From Rhizobium chutanense (lineage in GTDB: Bacteria > Pseudomonadota > Alphaproteobacteria > Rhizobiales > Rhizobiaceae), in NCBI RefSeq assembly GCF_002531935.1, contig NZ_NWSV01000026.1, forward strand, positions 1 through 64,000: a DNA stretch of 64,000 nucleotides, read 5' to 3'. How positions within the stretch are numbered: position 1 is the stretch's first letter; each line of letters begins with the position of its first letter. Positions 52,384 through 60,750 of this stretch are shown here, piece after piece. The notes beneath the pieces were generated by a model that worked only from the letters and a program-made list of their open reading frames with translations, was not told the origin of the DNA and ran no database searches. The translations under genes and the position numbers were made by a program.

Positions 52384-53283
52384 TTATATCCTGCCTGCGA
52401 CGTCTTCGCTGAGCGGGATCGAAGGCTGCGCCCCCGATTTCAGGCAGGCGAGCGAACCGGCAACCGCTGCCCGGCGCAACGCCGAGGCAAAATCGAGGCC
52501 TTCATCGAGGCTTGCAGCGAAGTAGCCGCAGAATGTGTCTCCCGCGCCGACCGTGTCGACCGGTTCGATCTTCAGTCCCTGCGCCCGCGAGATTGCCCCG
52601 TCGCGGATGGCGATAACGCCGTCGCCGCCGAGCGTCACGATCAGCGTCTGGCCGGTTTCGGCATGAAGGCGGCCAAGGGCTGCCTCGCGCGCCGGCGCAT
52701 CCATGCCGTCCTGTCCGGCAAGCCGCTCGAACTCGGTCTCGTTGGCGATGACGATATCGGCAAGCCGACCGAGGCGGGCCGCATCGGGGATCAAGGGAGC
52801 AAGGTTGAGGATGCTGGTAACGCCTTTGGCGCGAGCGGCCGACAGGGCGCGTTCGACGGCAGCCACCGGCACTTCGAGCTGCAGCGTCAGGATGTCGCCT
52901 TCACTCATGCCGCCGATTGCCGCTTCGGCATCGTCAGGCCTCACATGGCCATTGGCGCCCGGGACGACGGCGATCATGTTTTCGCCGTCGCCACCGACCA
53001 GGATCAGCGCCGTGCCTGTCGGGCCGTCGACATGCCTGACGAGAGAAAGATCGGTTCCCGCCTCATCGAGCAGGGCAAGCGCATCGGCGGCGAAGGCATC
53101 CTTGCCGACGGCGCCGGCCATATGCACGGTGCGGCCGGCGCGGCGCGCGGCCAGCGCCTGGTTGGCGCCCTTACCGCCGGCGGCGGTGGCAAAACCGTTG
53201 CCGGCCACCGTTTCGCCGGGCTTCGGCAGGCGCTCGGTGGTGGCGATGAGGTCCATGTTGATGGACCCGAAAACTGTGATCAT
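52384..53283 (-). CDS. rbsK: ribokinase
   Basis: A 299-residue PfkB-family sugar kinase that would phosphorylate ribose at C5. Signature 1 GGKGANQALAARRAG (about 41-55) and signature 2 DTVGAGDTFCGYFAASL with the catalytic Asp are present. The start MITVFGS has a ribosome-binding site; a longer frame adds 13 unlikely residues. No ribose transporter is adjacent. The nucleoside hydrolase at 6367-7311 could feed it ribose, but that link is inference. Confidence 0.92.
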   Translation of the reverse strand: MITVFGSINMDLIATTERLPKPGETVAGNGFATAAGGKGANQALAARRAGRTVHMAGAVGKDAFAADALALLDEAGTDLSLVRHVDGPTGTALILVGGDGENMIAVVPGANGHVRPDDAEAAIGGMSEGDILTLQLEVPVAAVERALSAARAKGVTSILNLAPLIPDAARLGRLADIVIANETEFERLAGQDGMDAPAREAALGRLHAETGQTLIVTLGGDGVIAIRDGAISRAQGLKIEPVDTVGAGDTFCGYFAASLDEGLDFASALRRAAVAGSLACLKSGAQPSIPLSEDVAGRI

Positions 53284-53301
53284 CAGGCTGTCCCGTCTTT
53301 T

Positions 53302-53327
53302 GGAGCATGCGGACGACATCATGCTCC
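53302..53327 (-). promoter_or_regulatory. inverted repeat in the ribokinase leader
   Basis: GGAGCATG and CATGCTCC pair perfectly with ten bases between, 19-44 bases upstream of the ribokinase start. It may be an operator or a leader hairpin. Confidence 0.4.
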
Positions 53328-53363
53328 TGCTATTTCATGCGGGGCCGACACTGCCCGAAGCGG

Positions 53364-54587
53364 TCACTCCTCGTCAACCACCCGGAGCTTGAGAAGACCG
53401 GTGCGGCTTTCCACCGATTTGGCGGCGGCTTCGCTGTCGCGGGCAGGCTTGGCTTCGCCACCCGCCTCGAATTCCAGCGCCTCGATCTTGGCGCCGCGCC
53501 TGGTCAGCTTGTCGGCCGAGGTGACCACCATGTCGATATCCTTCTGCGCCATGGCGAAATGGCCCTGCAGCTTGCGCACCCGCTCGTCGAGACGGCCGAG
53601 ATCGTCCATCAGGATCGCCACCTCGCCCTGGATCAGATGCGCCTGCGCCCGCATGCGCTGGTCCTTGAGCACGGCCTGGATGACCTGGATCGACAGCATC
53701 AGCAGCGACGGCGAGACGATGACGATGCGCGCCCGGTGCGCTTTCTGCACCAGGGCTTCGAAATTTTCGTGGATCTCGGCGAAGATCGATTCCGACGGCA
53801 CGAAGAGAAAGGCCGTCTCCTGGGTTTCGCCCTGGATCAGATATTTCTCGGCAATATCCCTGATATGGACCTCCAGGTCGCGGCGGAACTGCTGGCCGGC
53901 GATCTTGCCGGCCTCGGGGCTGCCGGCGTCGCGGATCGCATTCCAGGCTTCGAGCGGAAATTTCGCGTCGATCACCAGCGGCGGCGCGCCGTTCGGCATG
54001 CGGATCGTGCAGTCCGGCCGCGAGCCGTTCGACAACGTCTGCTGGAAGGCGTAGGCGCCCATCGGCAGGCCATCGGCGACGATCGTTTCCATCCGGGACT
54101 GACCGAAAGCGCCGCGTGTCTGCTTGTTGGAAAGAATGGCCTGCAGCCCGACGACATCCCTGGCGAGCGTCTGGATATTGTTCTGCGCCGCATCGATCAC
54201 CGCCAGCCGCTCCTGCAGCCGCTGCAGGTTCTCATGCGTCGATTTGGTCTGCTCGGTGATCGTCGAGTTGACCCGCTGCGACATGCCGTCGAGGCGCTGG
54301 CCGATCGCCTGGTTGAGCTCGCTTTGGCGCGCACCGAAGACTTCGGTCATCGCCGCGATGCGGCCCTGCATCTCCGCCTGGATCTTCAGGAGCTCGGCCA
54401 TGCGCGCCTCGTTTTCCCCAGCGCGAAAACTCGCCTCCTCCGCCTGTTCGCGGCGAAGGCTTGCGCCACGCAGCAGCAGAATGATCACCAGCAGGCCGAG
54501 GGCCAGAAGCACCCCGCCGGCAAGCGCCAGCATGGCCGGGCTGATCGAGGCAAGAGACACGGTGAGCGAATCGGAATTGACGGTCAT
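53364..54587 (-). CDS. rmuC: DNA recombination protein RmuC homologue
   Basis: A 407-residue protein: N-terminal membrane anchor (about 18-40), a coiled coil (about 45-150) and the nuclease-like RmuC domain (about 170-360, with IDAKFPLEAWNAI and FLFVPSESIFAEI). RmuC proteins limit inversions at short repeats in E. coli; the mechanism is unclear. It diverges from def across 199 bases. Confidence 0.92.
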   Translation of the reverse strand: MTVNSDSLTVSLASISPAMLALAGGVLLALGLLVIILLLRGASLRREQAEEASFRAGENEARMAELLKIQAEMQGRIAAMTEVFGARQSELNQAIGQRLDGMSQRVNSTITEQTKSTHENLQRLQERLAVIDAAQNNIQTLARDVVGLQAILSNKQTRGAFGQSRMETIVADGLPMGAYAFQQTLSNGSRPDCTIRMPNGAPPLVIDAKFPLEAWNAIRDAGSPEAGKIAGQQFRRDLEVHIRDIAEKYLIQGETQETAFLFVPSESIFAEIHENFEALVQKAHRARIVIVSPSLLMLSIQVIQAVLKDQRMRAQAHLIQGEVAILMDDLGRLDERVRKLQGHFAMAQKDIDMVVTSADKLTRRGAKIEALEFEAGGEAKPARDSEAAAKSVESRTGLLKLRVVDEE

Positions 54588-54707
54588 GCCGCAACCATAA
54601 CAGAAGGGATGGCAATTTATAGATCAAAACGTGAACGAGGCTGGCGGTCCTCAATCTCTTGTCGCGCCGCGCCCCTCGGGCGGCATGAGGCGAATATGGC
54701 GAAATTC

Positions 54708-54743
54708 CGGGCGGGGGATGGAAAAAAGCGTCTTCCCCGCCCG
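54708..54743 (+). promoter_or_regulatory. GC-rich hairpin in the def leader
   Basis: CGGGCGGGGGA and TCCCCGCCCG pair with one bulged G around a 15-base loop containing A6. It lies 44 bases before the def ATG. It may terminate or shield the leader. Confidence 0.4.
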
Positions 54744-54786
54744 CCGGATAATTCCATAGTCGGAAAAGATGGGTTATGGGAACGCC

Positions 54787-55302
54787 ATGACCATCAAGCC
54801 ACTCATCATTCTTCCCGATCCACTTCTGCGCCAGCTCTCCAAGCCGATCGAGCGGGTCGACGCCGACCTGCAGCGCCTTGCCGGCGACATGCTGGAAACC
54901 ATGTACGACGCGCCGGGCATCGGCCTTGCCGCGATCCAGATCGGCGTGCCGCGCCGCATGCTGGTGATCGATGTGTCGCGCGAGGGTGAAGAAAAGCAGC
55001 CGCAGGTCTTCATCAACCCGGAGATCGTCACATCGTCCGACGAGCGCTCGGTCTATGAGGAAGGCTGCCTGTCGATCCCGGATTATTACGCCGAGGTCGA
55101 GCGCCCCGCCGTCGTCTCGGTCAAATATCTCGACCGCAACGGCAAGGAACAGACGGTGGAAGCCGACGGCCTGCTCGCCACCTGCCTGCAGCACGAGATC
55201 GATCATCTGAACGGCGTGCTGTTCATCGATTATATCTCGCGGCTGAAGCGGGAGATGGTGATCAAGAAATTCACCAAGGCGGCAAAGTCCAAGGCGCTCT
55301 GA
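54787..55302 (+). CDS. def: peptide deformylase
   Basis: A 171-residue metalloenzyme that removes the formyl group from nascent proteins. Three signature motifs are intact: GIGLAAIQIG, EEGCLSIP and CLQHEIDHLNG (Cys and two His bind the metal). The start MTIKPLI was preferred over an ATG six codons upstream. In most bacteria fmt follows directly; here a toxin-antitoxin pair lies between them. Confidence 0.96.
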   Translation: MTIKPLIILPDPLLRQLSKPIERVDADLQRLAGDMLETMYDAPGIGLAAIQIGVPRRMLVIDVSREGEEKQPQVFINPEIVTSSDERSVYEEGCLSIPDYYAEVERPAVVSVKYLDRNGKEQTVEADGLLATCLQHEIDHLNGVLFIDYISRLKREMVIKKFTKAAKSKAL

Positions 55303-55310
55303 GCGGTAGA

Positions 55311-55353
55311 TTGAAAACTTATCGGCAAAGCACTATGATATCAGTGATATCAT
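55311..55353 (+). promoter_or_regulatory. fitAB promoter overlapped by a 19-base palindromic operator
   Basis: TTGAAA (55311-55316), 17 bases, TATGAT (55334-55339) is a near-consensus promoter. ATGATATCA G TGATATCAT (55335-55353) is a perfect palindrome that covers the -10 and the start point and ends 14 bases before the fitA ATG. This is the expected arrangement for autorepression by the FitAB complex. Confidence 0.85.
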
Positions 55354-55367
55354 GATGGAGGCGCCGC

Positions 55368-55628
55368 ATGGGTGATCTGCTTATTCGCGATGTTCCGGAT
55401 GCAATGAAGCGGCAGCTTCAGGAGAGTGCGCAGCGCAATGGCCGCAGTCTTTCGGAAGAAGCGATTGAAATCATCCGCCGACAGATTGCGGCGGAGCGCT
55501 CGGGAGCTCCTGCCGGGCAGCGTCTGCGCTCGCTGATGGGCGGGGAAAGACTGAGCGATGACGAAGTGGAGGCTATCGCCGTGTCTCGCCACGAACGCGA
55601 CCGCGAACCGCCACGTTTCGACAGATGA
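55368..55628 (+). CDS. fitA: FitA-type antitoxin (ribbon-helix-helix)
   Basis: An 86-residue antitoxin. The N-terminal strand GDLLIRDVP and helices ending EEAIEIIRRQI form an Arc/MetJ-like DNA-binding fold (residues 2-42); the C-terminal half would wrap the toxin, ending in basic RHERDREPPRFDR. GGAGG precedes the ATG. Its stop overlaps the toxin start by four bases (ATGA). FitA acts as DNA-binding repressor together with FitB. Confidence 0.88.
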   Translation: MGDLLIRDVPDAMKRQLQESAQRNGRSLSEEAIEIIRRQIAAERSGAPAGQRLRSLMGGERLSDDEVEAIAVSRHERDREPPRFDR

Positions 55629-56044
55629 TCGTCCTCGATACGAACGTGATTTCCGAATTGCAGGGAAGGACCCATAGCGAGCGGATATTGAACTGGTTGG
55701 ACGCTTACGACGTCGACACGCTTTTCCTGACGACGATCTCCGTCGGGGAAATGCGCTATGGGCTTGAACTCCTCGATGACGGCAGGCGAAAAGCGGCATT
55801 GATTTCCGATTTCAATCGGATCGAGTCTGAATTTGCCGGCCGTATACTCGGGTTTTCGCTCAGTGCGGCCAATCGCTACGGCCTGCTGGCTGCGGCGCGC
55901 AGAAAGGCGGGGCGGCCGGTGGAAACAAAGGATGCCATGATTGCCGCCATCTGCCTTGCCAACGGCGCGACGCTCGCCACCCGCAACACCAGAGATTTCG
56001 AAGGGCTTGATCTCAAGCTCGTAAACCCGTTTGAAGACGGTTGA
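55625..56044 (+). CDS. fitB: FitB/VapC-type PIN-domain toxin
   Basis: A 139-residue PIN ribonuclease. The acidic centre is complete: Asp5 (VLDTN), Glu42 (VGEM), Asp103 (TKDAM) and Asp124 (TRDF). Such toxins cut tRNA or rRNA when antitoxin is lost. The nearest relatives are the FitB proteins of plant-associated proteobacteria. It ends 20 bases before fmt, so its transcript could also read into fmt. Confidence 0.9.
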   Translation: MIVLDTNVISELQGRTHSERILNWLDAYDVDTLFLTTISVGEMRYGLELLDDGRRKAALISDFNRIESEFAGRILGFSLSAANRYGLLAAARRKAGRPVETKDAMIAAICLANGATLATRNTRDFEGLDLKLVNPFEDG

Positions 56045-56064
56045 ACCGCAATTGGCGAGATAAA

Positions 56065-57000
56065 ATGTCTCTTCGTATCATCTTCATGGGAACGCCTGAG
56101 TTCTCGGTCCCCACCCTGCGCCTGCTCGTCGATGCCGGCCACGACATCGTTGCGGTCTACACCCAGCCGCCGCGTCCGGGCGGCCGGCGGGGGCTCGATC
56201 TGCAGAAATCGCCGGTGCATCAGGCGGCCGAACTGCTCGGCCTTCCCGTTTTCACGCCGCTCAATTTCAAGGACCCCGAGGAGCGCGAGCGGTTTGCCGC
56301 CCTGAAGGCCGACGTCGCCGTCGTCGTTGCCTACGGCCTGCTGCTGCCGGAGGCGGTTTTGAACGGCACCCGCGACGGCTGCTATAACGGCCATGCCTCG
56401 CTGCTGCCGCGCTGGCGGGGGGCTGCCCCCATTCAGCGGGCGATCATGGCCGGCGACGACAAGACCGGCATGATGGTGATGAAGATGGACAAGGGGCTCG
56501 ACACCGGCGCCGTCGCACTGACCCGCGAAGTCGAGATCGGCCCGAACATGACGGCAGGCGAGTTGCACGACCGCCTGATGCAGGTCGGCGCCAAGGCGAT
56601 GGCGGAGGCCATGGTCAAGCTGGAGATGAATGATCTGCCACTGGCGGCGCAGCCGGAAGAGGGCGTGCTCTACGCCGCCAAGATCGACAAGGCCGAAACC
56701 CGCATCGATTTCGCCGGAAACGCGCGCGACGTGCACAACCATATCCTCGGCCTGGCGCCGTTTCCGGGCGCCTGGTTCGAGCTCGTCATCGGCGGCAAGC
56801 CGGAGCGGGTCAAGGTGCTGGGCTCGGAGCTGGCGGAAGGACAGGGGCCGGCCGGACAACTGCTGACCGACGATTTCGTCGTTGCCTGCGCGTCGGGCGC
56901 GGTGCGGCTGACCAGGCTGCAGAAGGCCGGCGGCAAGCCGCTGGCGGCAGCCGATTTCCTCCGGGGCACGCCGCTCGGCGCCGGCACGAGGCTTTCCTGA
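56065..57000 (+). CDS. fmt: methionyl-tRNA formyltransferase
   Basis: A 311-residue enzyme that formylates Met-tRNA for initiation. Seen: MGTPEFSVPTL, the catalytic region CYNGHASLLPRWRGAAPIQ and the C-terminal barrel. I chose MSLRIIF over an ATG eight codons upstream that overlaps the toxin stop. Here the NGHASLLP motif has Gly where NLHASLLP is usual; the catalytic His is kept. truA overlaps by one base. Confidence 0.95.
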   Translation: MSLRIIFMGTPEFSVPTLRLLVDAGHDIVAVYTQPPRPGGRRGLDLQKSPVHQAAELLGLPVFTPLNFKDPEERERFAALKADVAVVVAYGLLLPEAVLNGTRDGCYNGHASLLPRWRGAAPIQRAIMAGDDKTGMMVMKMDKGLDTGAVALTREVEIGPNMTAGELHDRLMQVGAKAMAEAMVKLEMNDLPLAAQPEEGVLYAAKIDKAETRIDFAGNARDVHNHILGLAPFPGAWFELVIGGKPERVKVLGSELAEGQGPAGQLLTDDFVVACASGAVRLTRLQKAGGKPLAAADFLRGTPLGAGTRLS

Positions 57001-57800
57001 TGCCGCGCTTCCGCATGACCGTCGAATATGACGGCGGCCCCTATGTCGGCTGGCAGCGGCAGGAGAACGGTCCTTCCGTGCAGGGCGCAATCGAGGCGGC
57101 GGTGCTGTCTCTGACCGGCGAGACGGTGTCGATCCGTGGCGCCGGGCGCACCGATTCCGGCGTCCACGCCATGGGGCAGGTGATCCATGCCGATCTTTCG
57201 AAGGACTGGTCGCCCTATCAGTTGCAGAATGCCTTGAACGCGCATCTGAGGCTCGCCGGCGCGCGTGTCGCCATTTTGGACGTCGAGGCCGTCGCCGAAT
57301 TCTTCGATGCCCGTTTCTCCGCCCTGCGGCGCCATTACCTCTACCGCATCGTCAGCCGCCGGGCGCCGCTGGCGCTCGAAGCCGGCAAGGCCTGGTGGGT
57401 GCCGAAGGCGCTCGATCACGCGGTCATGCACGCCGCCGCCCAGAGGCTGGTCGGCCGGCACGATTTCTCCACGTTCCGCTCTGCCCATTGCCAGGCAAAC
57501 AGCCCGGTACGCACGCTCGACCGGCTTGATGTGACGCGCCATGGCGAGTTGATCGAGATCCGCGCCACGGCGCAAAGCTTCCTGCACAATCAGATCCGTT
57601 CCTTCGCCGGCACGCTGAAGCTCGCCGGCGAAGGCAAATGGACGCCTGATGATGTCGAGGCAGCGCTTCAGGCGCGCGACCGCAAGGCCTGCGGCCCGGT
57701 GGCGCCGCCGGACGGGCTCTATTTCATGCAGGTGGATTATCCCGACGTGATCCCCGACCGGCGAAGGCCGATCGACGAACACGACGACGATCTGTCGTAA
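57000..57800 (+). CDS. truA: tRNA pseudouridine synthase A
   Basis: A 266-residue enzyme that makes pseudouridine 38-40 in the anticodon stem. The catalytic Asp is Asp52 in GAGRTDSGVHAMGQV; QSFLHNQIRSFAG marks the second domain. The start codon shares its A with the fmt stop, so translation is coupled. It converges on the membrane protein gene after 20 bases. Confidence 0.96.
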   Translation: MPRFRMTVEYDGGPYVGWQRQENGPSVQGAIEAAVLSLTGETVSIRGAGRTDSGVHAMGQVIHADLSKDWSPYQLQNALNAHLRLAGARVAILDVEAVAEFFDARFSALRRHYLYRIVSRRAPLALEAGKAWWVPKALDHAVMHAAAQRLVGRHDFSTFRSAHCQANSPVRTLDRLDVTRHGELIEIRATAQSFLHNQIRSFAGTLKLAGEGKWTPDDVEAALQARDRKACGPVAPPDGLYFMQVDYPDVIPDRRRPIDEHDDDLS

Positions 57801-57820
57801 AGCCTCTGCCGCTGAGCGGA

Positions 57821-58417
57821 TCAGGTGGGATAGATGCCGAGGAAGTGCTGCAGATATTCCGAAAGGATCATCGATGGCACCAGCAGCACCAGCGTCATCG
57901 CCCCGACCATCAACACGTGACCCTGGCAGATCATCCGGAGAATGCGCGCCAGCACGAAGACCTGCGCCAGCATGAAGGCCAGCAGCAGCAGCGAGACGAG
58001 GCCGACGGAGCCGGGAAGGAAGACCACCATCGCCAGCAGCAGCCCGTTGATATAAGAGAGCGGCACGCCGAGCCAGTTGACGCTGACGACGACCGGCGCA
58101 AAACGCTCGCCCATGCGGAAGGCAAGCAGCAGCAGCCCGGCAAAGACCAGCGGCACGAACCAGTTGGCGAGTTCAACGAAGCCGAGCCTGACATAGAAGG
58201 CAAAGCCGACATCGGCTTCCGGCGGCATCGACCGCAGAAACACCTGCCGCCACCAGAGCCAGGAAATGCCCATCGGCGGCAGGCACCAGGCGATCGCCCA
58301 GAACGAGCGGTTGACGCCACGCTCGGACATGTCGAGGTAGCGGAAGCCGCGCGGATCCAGCCGGATCAGCAGCCAGAGGCCGGCCAGATAATACTGGACT
58401 TCCCTAAGCCCCGGCAT
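57821..58417 (-). CDS. membrane protein of unknown function downstream of dapE
   Basis: A 198-residue inner-membrane protein, not recognised. Hydrophobicity suggests five segments: about 40-58, 78-100, 107-128, 130-152 and 160-185. The N-terminus begins PGLREVQYYLAGLWLLIRLDPRGFRYLD. Its first 14 bases overlap the end of dapE, pointing to cotranscription with dapD-dapE and perhaps an envelope role. Confidence 0.75.
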   Translation of the reverse strand: MPGLREVQYYLAGLWLLIRLDPRGFRYLDMSERGVNRSFWAIAWCLPPMGISWLWWRQVFLRSMPPEADVGFAFYVRLGFVELANWFVPLVFAGLLLLAFRMGERFAPVVVSVNWLGVPLSYINGLLLAMVVFLPGSVGLVSLLLLAFMLAQVFVLARILRMICQGHVLMVGAMTLVLLVPSMILSEYLQHFLGIYPT

Positions 58418-59597
58418 TGGCGAACCAGCGGGCGATGAAGATTTCGTAGATCGCCGTCAGCGTCTCCAGATCGGCGACGGCGACGCGCTCGTCGACCATG
58501 TGCATCGTCTGACCGACGAGGCCGAATTCGACGACCGGGCAATAATCCTTGATAAAGCGCGCATCCGATGTGCCGCCGGTGGTCGAAAGCTTCGGCGACT
58601 GGCCGGTGACACTTTCGACGGCCGATGACAGCGAGGCGATCAGCCCATTGTTGCGCGTCAGGAAGACATGGCTCGGCCGGTCGGCCCAGACGATATCGTA
58701 TTTCACCGGTTCGCGGCCCGGCCGCAGCCGGCCGTTGCCGGCGGCGGCATCGAGGCGCCGGAGGATTTCGGCGCGAAGCGTCTCGACCGTCCAGCTGTCG
58801 TTGAAGCGGATGTTGAAGCTGGCCGAGGCCTTGGCCGGAATGACATTGGTCGCCGGATTGCCGACATCGACCGTGGTGACTTCGAGGTTCGACGGCTGGA
58901 AATCGTCGGTGCCGCCATCGAAGGGCGGGTCCATCAGCGCCTGCGTCAACTGCAGCATGCCGCGCACCGGATTGTCGGCAAGATGCGGATAGGCTGCATG
59001 GCCCTGGACGCCGTGCACGGTGATCTTGCCCGACAGCGAGCCGCGCCGGCCGATCTTGATCATGTCGCCGAGCCTGTCCGGATTGGTCGGCTCGCCCACC
59101 AGGCAGGCATCCCAGCGCTCGCCGCGCTCGGCCGCCCATTGCAGGAGCTTGATCGTACCGTTGATTGCCGGGCCTTCTTCGTCGCCGGTGATCAGCAACG
59201 AGATCGAGCCCTGGGGAAGCCCGTTTTTCTCGATATGACGGGCGACGGCGGCGATGAAACAGGCGATGCCGCCCTTCATGTCGACGGCGCCGCGGCCGAA
59301 AAGCTCGCCCTTGGAAATCTGGGCCTCAAAGGGCGGATGCGTCCAGGCGGCCTCGTCGCCAACCGGCACGACATCGGTATGGCCGGCAAACATCAGATGC
59401 GGGCCGTCCTTGCCGAGCCTGGCATAGAGGTTCTCGATATCGGGCGTTCCCTCTTCGCTCGCCCTCACTCTGTCGATGGTAAAGCCAAGCGGCGCCAGCA
59501 TGGCGTCGAGCGCCGACAGTGCGCCGCCCTCCGCGGGCGTCACGGAGGGGCAGCGAATCAGCGTCTGGAGATTGGCGACGGGATCGGTAGGTGTCAT
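58404..59597 (-). CDS. dapE: succinyl-diaminopimelate desuccinylase
   Basis: A 397-residue M20 metallopeptidase-fold enzyme that removes succinate in the lysine/diaminopimelate pathway. Metal and active-site segments: FAGHTDVVPVGD, GRGAVDMKGGIA, ITGDEEGPA (catalytic Glu pair), and EFGLVGQTMHMVDE near the end. The start MTPTDPVANLQ matches the family; a longer frame by 12 codons exists. dapD lies 100 bases upstream. Confidence 0.95.
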   Translation of the reverse strand: MTPTDPVANLQTLIRCPSVTPAEGGALSALDAMLAPLGFTIDRVRASEEGTPDIENLYARLGKDGPHLMFAGHTDVVPVGDEAAWTHPPFEAQISKGELFGRGAVDMKGGIACFIAAVARHIEKNGLPQGSISLLITGDEEGPAINGTIKLLQWAAERGERWDACLVGEPTNPDRLGDMIKIGRRGSLSGKITVHGVQGHAAYPHLADNPVRGMLQLTQALMDPPFDGGTDDFQPSNLEVTTVDVGNPATNVIPAKASASFNIRFNDSWTVETLRAEILRRLDAAAGNGRLRPGREPVKYDIVWADRPSHVFLTRNNGLIASLSSAVESVTGQSPKLSTTGGTSDARFIKDYCPVVEFGLVGQTMHMVDERVAVADLETLTAIYEIFIARWFANAGA

Positions 59598-59697
59598 GGC
59601 AGTGGAACTATCCGGCGGGAATGGCAAAGACATGGCAAGGCGGCGCCGCCTCGCGCAAAAGACGCCGTCTGTTTACCGGATCAATCTGCCGATGTCA

Positions 59698-60558
59698 TCA
59701 ATCTCTGAGCAGCTCGTTGATGCCGGTCTTGGAGCGGGTCTTTTCATCGACGCGCTTGACGATGACGGCGCAGTAGAGATGCGGCGCCGGCTGGCCGTTG
59801 CCCATTGTCGCATTGCCCGACGGCATCGAGCCGGCGACGACGACGGAATAGGGCGGCACTTCACCATAAGTCACTTCGCCGGTCGTGCGGTCGACGATCT
59901 TGGTCGACTTGCCGATATAGACGCCCATGCCGAGCACCGAACCTTCGCGGATGATGCAGCCTTCGACCACTTCCGAACGGGCGCCGATGAAGCAATTGTC
60001 CTCGATGATCGTCGGGCCGGCCTGCATCGGCTCCAGCACGCCGCCGATGCCGACGCCGCCGGACAGATGCACATGCTTGCCGATCTGCGCGCAGGAGCCG
60101 ACCGTCGCCCAGGTATCGACCATCGTGCCCTCGCCGACATAGGCGCCGAGATTGACGAAGGACGGCATCAGGATTGCATTCGGGGCGATATAGGCCGAGC
60201 GGCGCACGACGCAGTTCGGCACGGCGCGGAAGCCGCTGGCACGGAACTGGTTCTCGCCCCAGCCCTCGAATTTCGAAGGCACCTTGTCCCACCAGGTGGA
60301 ATTGCCCGAACCGCCCTTGACCACCTCCATGTCGTTCAGGCGGAAGGAGAGCAGCACGGCCTTCTTCAGCCACTGATTGACCGTCCAGGCGCCATCGGCG
60401 CCGCGCGTCGCCACACGGACCTTGCCGGCATCGAGCAGGTCGAGGGCTGCTTCGACCGCATCGCGAACCTCACCCTTGGTCGACGTGTTCACATTGTCGC
60501 GATTGTCGAAGGCGGTTTCGATGGTCTTTTCGAGGGATGCGAGGTCGGTGGCGCTCAT
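59698..60558 (-). CDS. dapD: tetrahydrodipicolinate N-succinyltransferase
   Basis: A 286-residue left-handed beta-helix enzyme that succinylates tetrahydrodipicolinate, the step before DapC and DapE. Hexapeptide repeats occupy about residues 115-245 (IAPNAILMPSFVNLG, GTMVDTWATVGS, GGVGIGGVLEP). It begins the dap unit on the minus strand and diverges from the LOG-family gene across 192 bases. Confidence 0.96.
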   Translation of the reverse strand: MSATDLASLEKTIETAFDNRDNVNTSTKGEVRDAVEAALDLLDAGKVRVATRGADGAWTVNQWLKKAVLLSFRLNDMEVVKGGSGNSTWWDKVPSKFEGWGENQFRASGFRAVPNCVVRRSAYIAPNAILMPSFVNLGAYVGEGTMVDTWATVGSCAQIGKHVHLSGGVGIGGVLEPMQAGPTIIEDNCFIGARSEVVEGCIIREGSVLGMGVYIGKSTKIVDRTTGEVTYGEVPPYSVVVAGSMPSGNATMGNGQPAPHLYCAVIVKRVDEKTRSKTGINELLRD

Positions 60559-60750
60559 GAGAATTCCTTAAACTTCGATCTTTATCGTGGAGACGGCAAG
60601 GTCTCCGGAATTGCGGTTGGCGGGATTGGGTCCTGCTCTACAGCATGCACCCGCAGAATGGAATGATTTTTCGGGCAAGTTCACCTGGATTCAAGGCGTT
60701 ATAGCGACATATCCGGTCTCACGGCCGGCAATACTGAAAGGCATTTCGAC

